NCBI GenBank assembly: GCA_933228675.1
Contig: OW121744.1
Span: 102,345,622 to 102,409,621, forward strand
Length of the DNA: 64,000 nt
Origin: Stomorhina lunata
Taxonomy: Eukaryota; Arthropoda; Insecta; Diptera; Rhiniidae
Direction: 5' to 3'
Made by a program: the position numbers and the translations under genes. A model generated the notes under the pieces. It made no database searches, had not been told where the DNA came from, and saw only the letters and a list, made by a program, of their open reading frames with translations. Below, piece by piece: positions 1 through 10,534 of this stretch. Every line of letters starts with the position of its first letter. Position 1 is the first letter of the stretch.

Positions 1-60
1 GTGAACAAGAGAGTAATATAGTCGGTCGAGTCGACCCTAAAATATACTACAAACCTAAGA
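1..60. repeat. Fragment of a dispersed fly repeat (GTCGGTC/GTCGACC type)
   Basis: The first 60 bases carry an AGTAATATAGTCGG-like end followed by a short palindrome. The same end recurs near 42885 and 48480. It is cut by the window edge, so its length is unknown, and its class is not recognised. Confidence 0.4.
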
Positions 61-340
61 TTAAATGTTTAGGTTTTTTTTTATACTAGAGAGGCGTTTC
101 TGTACTAAATGTGTAAAAATCTTAAGAGACAGATATGCTTTTAATCTAAAATTTAAGCATACTTTTATAAGGTTAGGTTGGAAATGTGTTACTAATTAGG
201 GGTCTTCACTCGGAAACCCAATGAAATAATAGAAATTAATAGAAGTATACCTAAGTTTTGGAGATGGGTACAAATGTAGATGAAATGTTAGCTCTTACTT
301 ATGCGAAGTTTTTGTATTTTTGTGATATTTTTGAAAGTAC

Positions 341-582
341 ATCGAGAGCCTATATTCAATACTGTCTATGAACCATTTTTGCAAAATCACTTTTCATTGG
401 AAAACTGTTTTTTTTTTTATAATAGTTACATCTTTTTTAATAAAAATAAGAGAAAAAAATAACTTTTTTATAACTTTTTGACTTAAATATATTGTATAAG
501 AAATATTGACTTCTATTTATATATTTTAGATTAAAATATTGTATTTGGTTCATAGTCGGTATTGAATATAGGCTCACGACAT
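341..582. mobile_element. MITE family A, copy 1 (about 34-bp terminal inverted repeats)
   Basis: The left end reads GAGCCTATATTCAATACTG and continues to TATGAACC. The right end is its near-perfect reverse complement, GGTTCATAGTCGGTATTGAA, running on to the GGCTCACGA end. The interior keeps an ATTGGAAAACTG motif shared with copies at 33262-33446 and 49836-50067. There is no coding capacity, so this looks like a non-autonomous DNA transposon. The superfamily is not recognised. The flanking bases suggest insertion into a short TA-rich target. Confidence 0.75.
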
Positions 583-837
583 AGTTCTTGTATGGGAGGT
601 ATAATCAAATATGTACCGACTCTATTAAAATTTGTTATAGTGGTTTCTCCTAGTATGTTCTGTATTTTGTTCAATTTCTTTTAAATAATACTAAATTTGT
701 GGCAGGTTTGAGCAGATACTCGAAATAATAGATCGATTTCGAAATTATTGCTTCGGCAAATTTTATCCATATGACTTTAAAAATGTGTTTTGATTGCTAT
801 GACGGATATCTTGAAATAATTTTATGTCAATAAACAA

Positions 838-1060
838 CCGCCGTGGTATTGCAGGTTAGTCATCCGCCTATCATACCAGAGGTCCCAAGTTCGATCCCAG
901 GCCAGACTCACTTGAAAAAATGAATTTTCGAAAAAAAAAACGGTTAGGTTATAAAGGGGGTGTCCATCTGCACCTTCACTCGGAGTCCCCAGGGGTCCAT
1001 TGTGATCCTTTACTTAGAGAGGAGAAAAAATAAAATTGAAGATAGAGGAAGAGAAAAGAA
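838..1060 (+). mobile_element. tRNA-headed SINE-like repeat, copy 1
   Basis: At 840-911 there is a tRNA-like head: GTGGTATTGCAGGTTAGTC (box A position), then GGTCCCAAGTTCGATCCC (box B-like). It is followed by an A-rich linker and a body containing CCTTCACTCGGAGTCCCC and GGTCCATTGTGATCC. The same head occurs at 30004-30075 and the same body on the minus strand near 30950-31015. The acceptor stem does not close as a functional tRNA, so a tRNA-derived SINE is the likeliest reading. Confidence 0.55.
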
Positions 1061-1086
1061 TAGCATAGAGGGAGAAGGAGAGTATC

Positions 1087-2150
1087 CTATCTAAGCCAGT
1101 TAAGACCAGTGGTGAACCCTAAAATATCTTGCAAACTGCACTGTTGCGGATCCTGAAGTTCTGCAAAGAATCTGCTGCCTAGATGTTTCAATTTTTGATT
1201 TTGTAACCTTAAACAGTGACAGAGAATGTGTTCTGCCGATTCGGACGAATCCTCATCTAGACATAGTCTGCAGAGGTCCGGAATGCTAACATCCCACCTA
1301 TTTAACCTCGAATTTAAGGCACTGTGTCCCGTTAGGAACCCAATACATCTTCTTAAGCTTGACCTATTCAACACTAGTAGAATTTTGGTTCCGTTAATGT
1401 CCGGTTTAGACCATAGAGCTCTTGATGTCCTACACGTAACCATGTTTTCCATGTCCTTGTGGTTTCCTTGCTGATCCAAGACTTAATGCCCAGATACAAG
1501 TGACAGATAGGTGGAGCAATATCTGTCACTCTTTGACTCAAGTCTTGGCTCGAGCCTTGTCTAGCCAGCGATGTCGCAATGACCCGGAACCCAGCACAAT
1601 CTAATCCTTTAACTGAAAGATATGTCAAAATAAGCTATCCTACATTTTTTAAATACTTTGGAGGTAATACTATGTCCTCGCAGCGCCTTGAGCGCAGCCT
1701 ATTTATAGCTATAAGACCCTGGATGAGCTCTGTAGCCTTCCAAAGGGCAAAAATCTCTGCCTGGAAGATACTGCACTCATCCGCGAGTCTGAAGGATTTC
1801 CTAACGTTTTGATCCATCAGGAAAACTCCAGATCCAGTACCGCAATCCATTTTAAAACCATCCGTGAAGATCGAAATGCCTTGAAAAAGTGCTGTTTGAC
1901 CCTTCCAGTCGGATCTATCAGGGATTACGATTTCTGGTGCTGTGCAAAACAGTAACTCTTTGACTTAATAGTTAGATCGTGGTAAAACTGACTCCAAGCC
2001 TGTTAATTTCAGAATACTCGAGTGTCCCGCATGCCTATATCTAAGTACACCCTACCCTACTAGACTTCTGGTTACCATTCCCTTTATTAAAATATCAGGA
2101 GGGTATAGTGGCTACATGATGTCTACAGCTGCTTAAGGTGTGCTTTTAAG
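1087..2150 (-). pseudogene. Non-LTR retrotransposon relic: RNase H and C-terminal zinc-knuckle region
   Basis: The minus strand encodes, in different frames, an RNase H segment at about 1850-1635 (DCGTGSGVF, then RLADECSIFQAEIFAL). After it, at about 1480-1087, comes the conserved tail of I/R1/LOA-type elements (FLTGHSALNSRLNR, then CRLCLDEDSSESAEHILCHC). At least two frameshifts separate the pieces, and no reverse transcriptase domain is intact here. A close relative lies on the same strand at 38600-40150 and a fragment on the + strand at 11885-12400. It is a dead copy of a family with several members in this window. Confidence 0.8.
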
Positions 2151-2189
2151 GGCACCGGTTATACAAATAAAATAAAAACGTTTCCCCTC

Positions 2190-2345
2190 ATAACTCAACT
2201 AGCCACTGATTATTGAGTATTAGGCTATGTAAAACTTCTCTAACTAATGCATTTGTCGTTCGGAGCCGGAGTTAAAACGCAGGTCCCTTTCAATGAGTCT
2301 AAAAATAGAATCGGATACTGCTCATTGTCTGAGAGAAGCACCCCC
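2190..2345 (+). repeat. Dispersed repeat body shared with 30115-30235
   Basis: The segment has CTCAACTAGCCACTGATTAT, GAGTATTAGGC, GGAGCCGGAGTTAAAACG and GAGTCTAAAAATAGAATCGG in that order. The same blocks in the same order follow the tRNA-like head at 30004. Here no head is visible, so this is a truncated or headless copy. Confidence 0.5.
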
Positions 2346-2404
2346 TAGTTCCAATTATAATGTCATGGGAATTATGTACGTTTGTATATAACAATATTAT
2401 CTTT

Positions 2405-3056
2405 AAAAAGTTTTGCTATAGTGTATTGCACTAAGATGCCAATTTATTACAATTATTTATTATTGTAATAAATAGTTTTTTGATAAAACCAAAAAATGTT
2501 GGTGGAGAAACCTTTCCTCGATGCGTTTCGATGGTTGGTTAGGCCATCTCATTAAGAGGATTATTCCTAATTCTAGACAGAGCGAACCTTACACATTCCG
2601 GTATGTGCTGGAAATCGAGCGTTTTCAAATCGTTCGTTTTCTGATATATTTTTGAGATAATTATCGGTTATTTCCTTAAGACAAATGAAAATTTGGGCTT
2701 TAATCCTTTTGACTGATATCTTGTCTTTCATTTCGTTTGATTTTTTTTGTGGAAATAGGGGAAATTATTTTAAAAATACGTCAGAAATCGAATGATGAAT
2801 TATTTGAGGGACAGAATAGGTACGAATTATTATTGTGTCCAACAAATATGAACATAAAGCGAAGATTATCATCTGAACAGAAACACACAAACATTTTTCA
2901 GTTTTATCATTTCCTTATTTCCCAACCATCGAAACGCCTCGAGGAAAGTTTTCCCCGCCAACATTTTTTGGTTTTATCAAAAAACTATTTATTACAATAA
3001 TAAATAATTGTAATAAATTGGGATTTTAGTGCAATACACTACAGCAAAACTTTTTA
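2405..3056. mobile_element. Fold-back element with about 135-bp inverted arms and hammerhead remnant
   Basis: The left arm (about 2405-2540) and right arm (about 2920-3056) are inverted copies of each other with only a handful of mismatches. They share GTGTATTGCACTAA, a TTATTACAATTATTTATTAT block, TTTTTTGATAAAACC and GCGTTTCGATGGTTGG. The 380-bp interior has no convincing coding content. The arm sequence belongs to the same family as the elements at 46987-47377 and 47506-47755, which carry hammerhead motifs. Small non-autonomous element, possibly related to Penelope-like retroelements. Confidence 0.7.
2512..2563 (-). ncRNA. Degenerate hammerhead ribozyme motif
   Basis: Read on the minus strand, stem I (TCCTC with GAGGA), stem II (GATGG with CCATC around a 9-base loop) and GAAAC are kept. 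The catalytic box reads TTAATGA instead of CTGANGA, so conserved C3 and G5 are lost, and the cleavage triplet is ATC instead of GTC. Almost certainly inactive. The comparison copy is at 47219-47264. Confidence 0.55.
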
Positions 3057-3066
3057 ATTAAATGTT

Positions 3067-4555
3067 TGATGTCCCAAAATTTTGATAAACCTTCTTAACA
3101 AATATTATCTTTAGTTGGTGTAGGGTATAATATTGTACTCTCCATAAATAACAACTAAAACAATTAAAATGCGTTAAAACAATGAAATTACGAATATAAA
3201 AGTATAACGCTTGCGCATTCAATGAATCCACCGACAAAAGATCTGAATCTCTTCTTTATTTGTCAATAATCGTTTGTCTTGATGACACACATTAATTTAA
3301 ATAAAAAAGTAACGAAAACAATATCAGAATATAAACAATATAATTTAAAAATTTCAATTAGTTTATTTACAAAATTACAAGTGAAAATATTGAAAAAAAA
3401 ATTTCATTACAAAATTTATTGAAAATTTGTGCTATTGGAAGCTTAAAGTATAAAATTTTTTAAATCTACAATTAAAGTAACATCCAAAGTTTTTGAAAAA
3501 ATATCCAAGAAATCAAACACTTGTTTGTCAAAACGGTTTCATTTATAATACCAATTTATTTTAATATCTCATAATAAATGTGAGTTACTTCAACATATAC
3601 CCCCAACAGCTGCTGTATCCAACGAACTTGTCTTTTATTTCAATTGATCTCCATCTCTCACTCTTTATGGAAATAGACTTTCCGCCTTTAAAGTGTCTTT
3701 CCTTCAATACTTTTATGGCATAAAATTGATAAAAACCAGCAATCAATAGATACATACATAGAATAGAATTTTGAATTCTAAAGCAACTTCTATTGCCCCA
3801 AACCGTAAGTGATTCTACTCATTTATTACTTTATCTCTTTATAGAATTAAATTAATATTTATACAATTTTTATTTTTACGATGGCGTGTGCTTGCATTTT
3901 ATAATGATTTTTTATAAAGAAAAAAAAATTAAAATAATTGCCGCAAAACTTGTTTAGTCTTTAAAAATGAGCGGAAAATATTATACCTAATCAAAATATC
4001 TGTAAATTGTTTTATATAAATGCAGTTTTTGATCCCTGTAAGACCGATTTGAAAACTTTAAGAACGTGTAGATTTTGAAATGTATCTTAAAAATCACGAT
4101 TATTTTATAAGATTTTTCGTGTACATATTCATGATTAACTATTTTTATTTAGTATTTCCGATAGAGTGTAACAATTTTAATTGATTTTTGATGTTAAAAA
4201 GTAGGACCAACTAATCATTATTGAAATCTTAGATTTTTATATTATCTGATATTTATTCTGAGGACTTATATACACTTTCATCCAGGTATTTCCTATTGAA
4301 CTATATTCAGCTTAAATTTTTGTCCTGCAGTTGTATGTGGGTCTAAAGTTCCTCCTACTACCTTGAGGAGACCATTCTATGGCCGTCCGAGCCACATCTT
4401 TATATGTTCTTCGAAAAAACATGGCCTATCAATATTCAACAAGTTCAACTTGTATTGACAGTTTTACTATTCTTTCCCAGTAAGAACAGCGTCAAACGTT
4501 TGAAATATGATGTCTTTTACATTTCATATCAAACGGATTTCTCAAACTTTTTTCA
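3067..4555. other. A+T-rich unique sequence, nothing recognised
   Basis: No open frame of note, no terminal repeats and no tRNA or splice-consistent exon could be seen. Confidence 0.5.
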
Positions 4556-4560
4556 AACCA

Positions 4561-5665
4561 GTTAGGTTAGGTTAGGTTAGGCAGGCAGCCGATGTTAAGT
4601 CAGCGTCACTTGGGTCCTAGAAACGGTCCCTTTGTGGTACCTGCAGGGGAGAGACTGGACGTAGATAATTAATTCCAGGCCATCGATGAGAGGCTTATTC
4701 AAGCCAGCCTGTAGTTATGATAATTTAGTCTATTTTGCGAATGTGAATACTCGCTAGATCGGATAAATCATGCAGATAAAGCGCCCCCAAATAGGTAGCC
4801 CTCGAAATTGAAAGAGCAAGGCAGTGGTAGAGAAGATGAGTAACCGTTTCCTCTTCTTCGACGTTGTGACAGCTTCGACAGTAGTCATGGTGTTGAAGGT
4901 TAAGACTTCTGTCATGCAGCCCAAAAATACAGTGACCTGTTAGGGTCGAGATTAGGTTGCGGAGTCCGTGGCGAGGTAGAGAGACCAATCACTTTGAACG
5001 TTTTAGGCGGGCCATGTTTGCCTGGATATTGAACAAGTGATTTCAAAGGACCAGGTGTTCTGCGCTGATCAGTAAAGAAGTTGCCTAATTGCTATCCGCC
5101 TGCAAATCAGTGACTCAGGAGAGCACCGGATTTAGCAAGTCTGTCCGCAGTGGAGTTACCAGGTATGTTGTAGGGACCGGGTACCCAGAAAATTTCGATA
5201 TTGCAATGTCTCGCCATCTCATTAAAAGGTGCCCGGAACAGATGTCCTGTGGACATTAGATATTGATTTTATGGTAGTCTGACTGTCGATACAGAAGCGA
5301 ATATCCCTGTCTTATATTCTGTAGTATCTTAACCATTTGACAGCTTTGTATATGGCCGATACTCGGATTGAAGAATACTACACTGATCAGGAAGCTTAAA
5401 GCAGATTTTCTTCCCTAAAAGTGGGAAGAAGAAGCCCCCTCCGTTGGATCCGTCCGTATATACCTCCAAACAGCCGTCATCAAGGAATGATGGGTCTCCA
5501 GAGATAGAAACAGTAAAGGATTTATCAAAGAGTGGGGTGGAAATGCAGTAATCAATGTTGTCAGGGATATCTATGATCACAAGAGCGGACGTTCTTAAAA
5601 TTTTTGTGAAAGAAACCCCCTAGCTTGCCTTGGTGAGTGCAGGCCACCAACACTGTTTTATTTAT
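4561..5665 (-). pseudogene. Non-LTR retrotransposon relic ending in a (GTTAG)4 tail
   Basis: On the minus strand, from high to low coordinates, the pieces are: CWWPALTKAS at about 5650; an RNase H start (LEVYTDGS, LPDQCSILQSEY) at about 5470-5350; and the tail domain LTGHCIFGLHDRSL with CRSCHNVEEEETVTHLLYHC at about 4930-4800. The 3' end abuts four GTTAG units at 4561-4581. Stops and deletions break the frame. This is a different family from the one at 1087, of the RNase H-bearing I/R1/LOA group. Confidence 0.75.
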
Positions 5666-7680
5666 AAGGTTTGATAATGTTTGGAGAATAAAGCCAAGTC
5701 TCAAATTGAACGCTATTATTCTCAAATCTTGATACTGACTTTTGAAAAAACATTTATTTTTAAATCAATCTCAAATTAAGAATAAACTTTATTTTTTTGT
5801 GGGAACCAAATCTCTGTAAAAATACCTTTTTAATACTAATGAGGTATGACGCTTCTTAAGTATAGGAAAGATAGTACGCCCTAAAGCTTGGTTTTGTTTT
5901 ATTGAACTTTTGAGACTGGTTAGTGTTTGGATGTAGTACCTTAGTCAAGATACTACCTTCATTTATGTAGACCCCAATGTTAACTCTTCTAGTGAATGTT
6001 GATAGCGTGAATTATTAATACTTAACCCCTAATTTATAAACGAATTCTCAAAGGCTTATCTAAGGAATTTTTTATGGCTCGATTGGGTATTGCAACTCAA
6101 CTTTAATAGTGTTGCCAATTGTCAAAATGACATTACGTATGCCAACTGATAACCGATAACAGAACTTCAGTTGCCTTGCCAATTATAATTCATATTGCAG
6201 ATGGCAACTAGAGTCAATTCTCGTAGCCAGTTATAGGTTATTTCAGCAACCGGTTTTTTGTTGCTGTGATTTTTTTAGTCGATATAATCCGCCAGTTCTT
6301 GAGCTCACGATTTTTGAACAAGTTTAACAAATCTTCTTGTAATCCGATTATTTTATCAGTTGGTCCCCTTTATTTGACAACTCATTCCTAGTATTTTCCT
6401 CCACATTCTCCTAATTATCATGCATTCATGCTTGAGAAATTTCAATCACGTTTATAGAACGAGTTAAGGTATAATTTTAATTCTGGAAACTTTTTTTTTT
6501 CGATTTTATCTAACAATCAGTCAGGCAACAACTTAATCACGATGATGAATTTCTGGCAGTTTAAAATTATCTACAGGCATTTTCTACATTTGAACATTAA
6601 AGCAATTTGGGTGATTATATTAATATAAATTAAAAATAATTTAATTGGCTTCTTAATTAATGATTAATCAAGGATTATTGAAATCATTTTTGATAAAGAA
6701 ACAAATGATTTAGTGGTTCGAAATAGATAAGATTTACAACAATTTTGGGGAGATATCGTAACATAATTTCAGTGCCAGAATCGTTTTTAAGTTCCTTTTG
6801 AGGTGGTTCCAAAATCGTGTAAAACTGACCCCATAACGATTTCTTATAACTAGATTTGAAGTTGTCCAGAAATTGGGTTCTCTATACTAAACTGTAGATG
6901 CTAAAAATATTTTATTTTAATTCTTGAAACAGCTCAAATTACTTTAATTATAGAATTTTTTTCTTATACTTCAAATCTATAAATCAGCTGATCTTTTTGA
7001 ATTATTTTCTGTAGAGTAAATATAACTTGCTTTACTTGTTTCGATTTGGTTGGTACTACAAATCTTAATTATTTTGATTAAACAACTTAAAAATCTTAAA
7101 TATATGGGCACTTGATTTTTGTTTTTTTTTTTCTTTTTAATAAATTAGCGATTAAAATTATTAAAGCAATAGCAAATTATCAAATTAAATTGTTTTAGAA
7201 AAATCAATATTAACGATCATCTGTTTTGATCTCGAAGAGAGCGGCTGTTAACAGTATTTTTGCATTCGTTTTATATACGATTTCGGTTATTCTAAACGAA
7301 AAGTAAAGAATGGAAACGAACATTTATTTACATACTTTTAAATGATTACAATAAAAAGGTAAAAGAGGACTTTAAAGCTTTGATACTAAAACCGAAATAT
7401 CTTAATAATTAATGAAGCGATTATAACAAGATGTAAACCCTGCAAAAGTGTAAAATATCTTTTAAGGGACTATCTGAAAAGAAATATATTTTTTCCTCAT
7501 TTTTTCCACAAAAAAGCTCTTTTTTCTCCATAATGCAATAACTTTTGAATGATGTATTAGCATTACCTTTAAGAGTTTACGTCTATAACCCTTAAATAGA
7601 TCAGTTTTCAAGATGCGAGATCATTTTTGTTGGTGGAAGATACATAATTTCAAAGATCTTTCGAGGCCCTTTCCTATTAT
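5666..7680. other. A+T-rich sequence without recognised features
   Basis: Scanned on both strands. There are only short chance frames and homopolymer tracts, and no inverted termini or gene-like exon. Confidence 0.45.
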
Positions 7681-7845
7681 ATTATTAGGTGTACAACTTT
7701 GCACAGTTCCAAGGTTATTTTCTGTATTTGGTGGGATCAGCTCGGCGTAGTGTGTTATGAGTTTTTAAAACCGACTAAAACAATCACAGGCGATAGTTAC
7801 CGAACACAACTAGTGCGTTTGAGACGAGCTTTGGGGGGGAGGGTT
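7681..7845 (+). pseudogene. Mariner transposase fragment (internally deleted)
   Basis: A mariner-like terminus (TATTAGGTGTACAACTTTGC) is followed directly by a transposase core segment: IFCIWWDQLGVVCYEFLKP, then TITGDSYRTQLVRLRRAL. In full mariners this stretch lies between the first and second catalytic aspartates. The N-terminal half is therefore deleted and the C-terminal half missing. The fragment runs straight into the minisatellite at 7846. A second mariner relic with the same TATTAGGTGTA end is at 25916. Confidence 0.8.
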
Positions 7846-8830
7846 TATATAAGAAAACTTCCAATCGTTGGTCTTTATAGAAGAACATTTTTAATTTGAT
7901 ATTTTTATATAGAAGAATCTCTTCAATCGTGGATCTTAATAGAAGAGAACTTTCAATCGTTGGTCTTTATAGAAGAAAATTTGTAATCGTGACTTTTTTT
8001 ATAAGAAAATTTTTAATCGTGGATCTTAATATAAGAAAGCTTTCAATCGTTGGATTTTTTAGAAGACTCTTTTATAGAGGTCACGATTTCAATCGTCGGT
8101 CTTTATATAATTAAACTTTCAATAGTTGGTCTTTAAAGAAGAAAATTTTAAATCGTGACTTTTTTATAGAAGAATCTTTTCAATTGTGGATCTTTATATA
8201 TGAAAATTTTTAATCGTTGGTCTTTATAGAAGAAAATTTTTAATCGTGACTCTTTTATAGAAGAATATTTTCAATAGTGGATCTTTATATAAGAAAACTT
8301 TTAGTTGTTGGTTTGTATAAAAGAAAATTTTGAATAGTGACTCTTTTATAGAAACATCTTTTCAATCGTTGATCTTTATATAAGAAAATTTTAATTCAGT
8401 CGGGGATATTTATAAAAGAAAATTGTTAATTGTTGGTCTTTATAGAAGAAAATGTTTAATCGTGACTTTTTCATATAAGAATCTTTTCAATTGCGGAACT
8501 TTATAAAAGAGAACTTTCAATAGTTGTTCTTTACAGAGAAACATTTTTAATCGTGACTCTTTTATAGAAGAATCTTTTCAATCGTGGAACTTTATATATA
8601 ATAAAACTTTCAATCGTTAGTCTTTATACAAGAAAATTTTTAATCGTGACTCTTTTATAGAAGAATCTTTTCAATCGTGGATCTTTATACAGGAAAACTT
8701 TCAAACGCTGGTCTTTACAGAAGAAAATTTTAAATCGTGATTCTTTTATATAAGAAAAGTTTTAATCGTGACTCTTTTATAGAAGAATCTTTTCAATTGT
8801 GGATTTCTATATAGAAGAAATTTTTATTAC
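7846..8830. repeat. Higher-order minisatellite, block 1 (30-31-bp monomers)
   Basis: Monomers of 30-31 bp begin with AATCGT and alternate as at least three types: A (AATCGTGACTCTTTTATAG), B (AATCGTGGATCTTTATATAA) and C (AATCGTTGGTCTTTATAG). Together they form a trimer of about 91 bp. Copies are diverged. The same array resumes at 10535 after a 1.7-kb interruption. Open frames across it are by-products of the repeat. Confidence 0.85.
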
Positions 8831-8832
8831 AA

Positions 8833-9000
8833 TTAAAGGTAGAAGGCCAATACACGCGGCATGCGCCTGCGGGCCTACCGCCCGCAGGCGCCGCGCGAAA
8901 AAGTAGAACTTTCTTCTACTTTTTTCCATTGCCGCTTCAAATTTGACAAATCAAAAAACAGCAGATCGCCGCCCACAGCCGCATTGGCCTTCTACCTTAA
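8833..9000. mobile_element. 168-bp hairpin-rich MITE with TTAA ends
   Basis: A 14-bp perfect terminal inverted repeat, GGTAGAAGGCCAAT at 8838-8851 and its complement at 8983-8996, is bounded on both sides by TTAA (8833-8836 and 8997-9000). Inside are two further perfect stems: a 12-bp GC-only-rich stem (8863-8874 with 8880-8891, 5-base loop) and an 11-bp stem (8898-8908 with 8914-8924). TTAA target use is typical of piggyBac elements, but the ends do not look like a piggyBac that I know. G+C content is far above the surroundings. Confidence 0.7.
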
Positions 9001-10534
9001 GCCTCGAATTTCCGAGAAAAAAACGGTGGAAGCAAAGTTGAACACCTACTACATTTTCTTACAATCGGTCCATAAAAGGTCTTTTAGTGCCTTCCAAACC
9101 AAAAGCTTCTTGTCCATAAAAGAGCTTGCAAATGAAAGCATTCATCATATTTAAGATTTTATTTTGTGAAATGTAAAAACTTTTTTGTACACAAGCTTTC
9201 CTTTGAGTACAAATAATCACAAGTAGAGAGTAAAAGAGAGAGCCAGAACAACTTTAAGTCGTACTTATTTTGAATTTTGTTTAAACAAAAAAGTGACCGT
9301 TAAAATATGTGCTTTTTGCATTATTTAAATTTTCAAAACGAACTTTACAGTTATTCTTGTTTATTTTCCATAATTTTGTGAAAATTCAAATTTTTTTCCT
9401 TCATTTGCTAAAGCTGGCTTAAACTGAAAACTTCTGACTTGGTTTTGAAATTGATTTTGGAATCGGTTATTTTTTTTGCTGTGTGATTTTGAATTGAATT
9501 TGTTGTGTTGTAATTTGTGTTTTCTTCTATACAATTTAATGTTGTTTTTGTGTCTGAAGTGCAAACTTTTGTTTTAAAACAAAGTGAAAAAAGTCGATTC
9601 AGTTGGTCTTCGACACTTTGACTTAGTGGTTGGTTTTTGGTCGTTTTACCTTTAAATCTGTTTTTTGTATTATCAAAACAAAATTTGTTTATTTTTAATT
9701 TAAACCAAAAAAATAATTGTTACTTAAATTTTTAAACAAAACGTGAAAATTTTTGAACGTGTTCAAAAAAAAAATTTAATCTAAAACAATTTAAACGAAA
9801 TCGTGCGTCTAAATGAAACAAATCTCGTGTGTTTTTCTTTGTTGAATTCGTTAAATTTTTTAACTTAAATTTTTTGTATCTATACGTTTTAGTTTTTATA
9901 ACTTTATAAACTAGTTAGTGTTTGTGTGTGTTTTTTTCGTATTAACTTGGCTTAAATATTATTCAAAAACAAAATTTAAAACAAAAATAAACTAAAATAC
10001 TTTAAAAATTGTTTGTGTCTTAAATGTTTTTCGGCGGTTATTTAATATTGTAAACGCGTTATGTATACGACTTAATTTTTTTACGATTACGTTTCTGTTT
10101 TTTTTTTTATTTAAAAAATTATTTATTATTTTTGTCTGGTTTGTTTAAATCAGAAAAATAACAACAAATTTAAGAAATTTTATTCAAAATTTCAAAAAGT
10201 GACTTAAAGTGTTTTTAAACAAATTTTTTTGTTGACGTTTTGAAACTTATAAAAAAAAATTTTGCTAAATTCAAGCATTTTTTCTCGATGATTATATTAA
10301 TGATCTTTTTTAATGTTTATTTGGGTTAAAGCAAAAAAATTTTTAACAAATAATGATTTTTTTGTAAATTAAAAAAAAATCGATTTTAAATATTAGAGAA
10401 TTTTTTAAAAGTACGAACATTTTAACAAATTTTAAATTCTATATTAAATTTTGAATATAATTAGGTCATATTCAAAAAATTATTTGTACTTCAAGAACTG
10501 TTGCGAAAAAAATGATTTAATAAATTCCTGCCGT
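9001..10534. other. A+T-rich unique segment between two minisatellite blocks
   Basis: No conserved exon seen. The composition resembles fly 5' untranslated or intron sequence, with many TTTTAAA and AAACAA runs, and a possible TATA-less core promoter lies at 9599-9632. It might include the far upstream end of the NADK transcription unit, which I cannot show. Confidence 0.35.
9599..9632 (+). promoter_or_regulatory. Possible initiator plus downstream promoter element
   Basis: TCAGTT at 9599-9604 fits the Drosophila initiator consensus TCAKTY. GGTTG at 9628-9632 fits the downstream promoter element RGWYV at exactly +28 to +32 from the initiator A. Both motifs are short, and a few such pairs are expected by chance in 128 kb of strand sequence. 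No TATA box is evident upstream. Confidence 0.2.

Noticed and set aside
840..911. Functional tRNA gene
   Set aside because: Box A and box B-like motifs are present, but the acceptor and anticodon stems do not close. The same head is dispersed with other tails, so it is SINE-like.
4561..4581. Interstitial telomere
   Set aside because: Only four units, located exactly at the 3' end of a retroelement, and Diptera do not use TTAGG telomeres.
8861..9154. 97-codon + strand frame beginning MRLRAYRPQAPREK
   Set aside because: Its first part is the MITE hairpin and the remainder has no recognisable domain or splice context.
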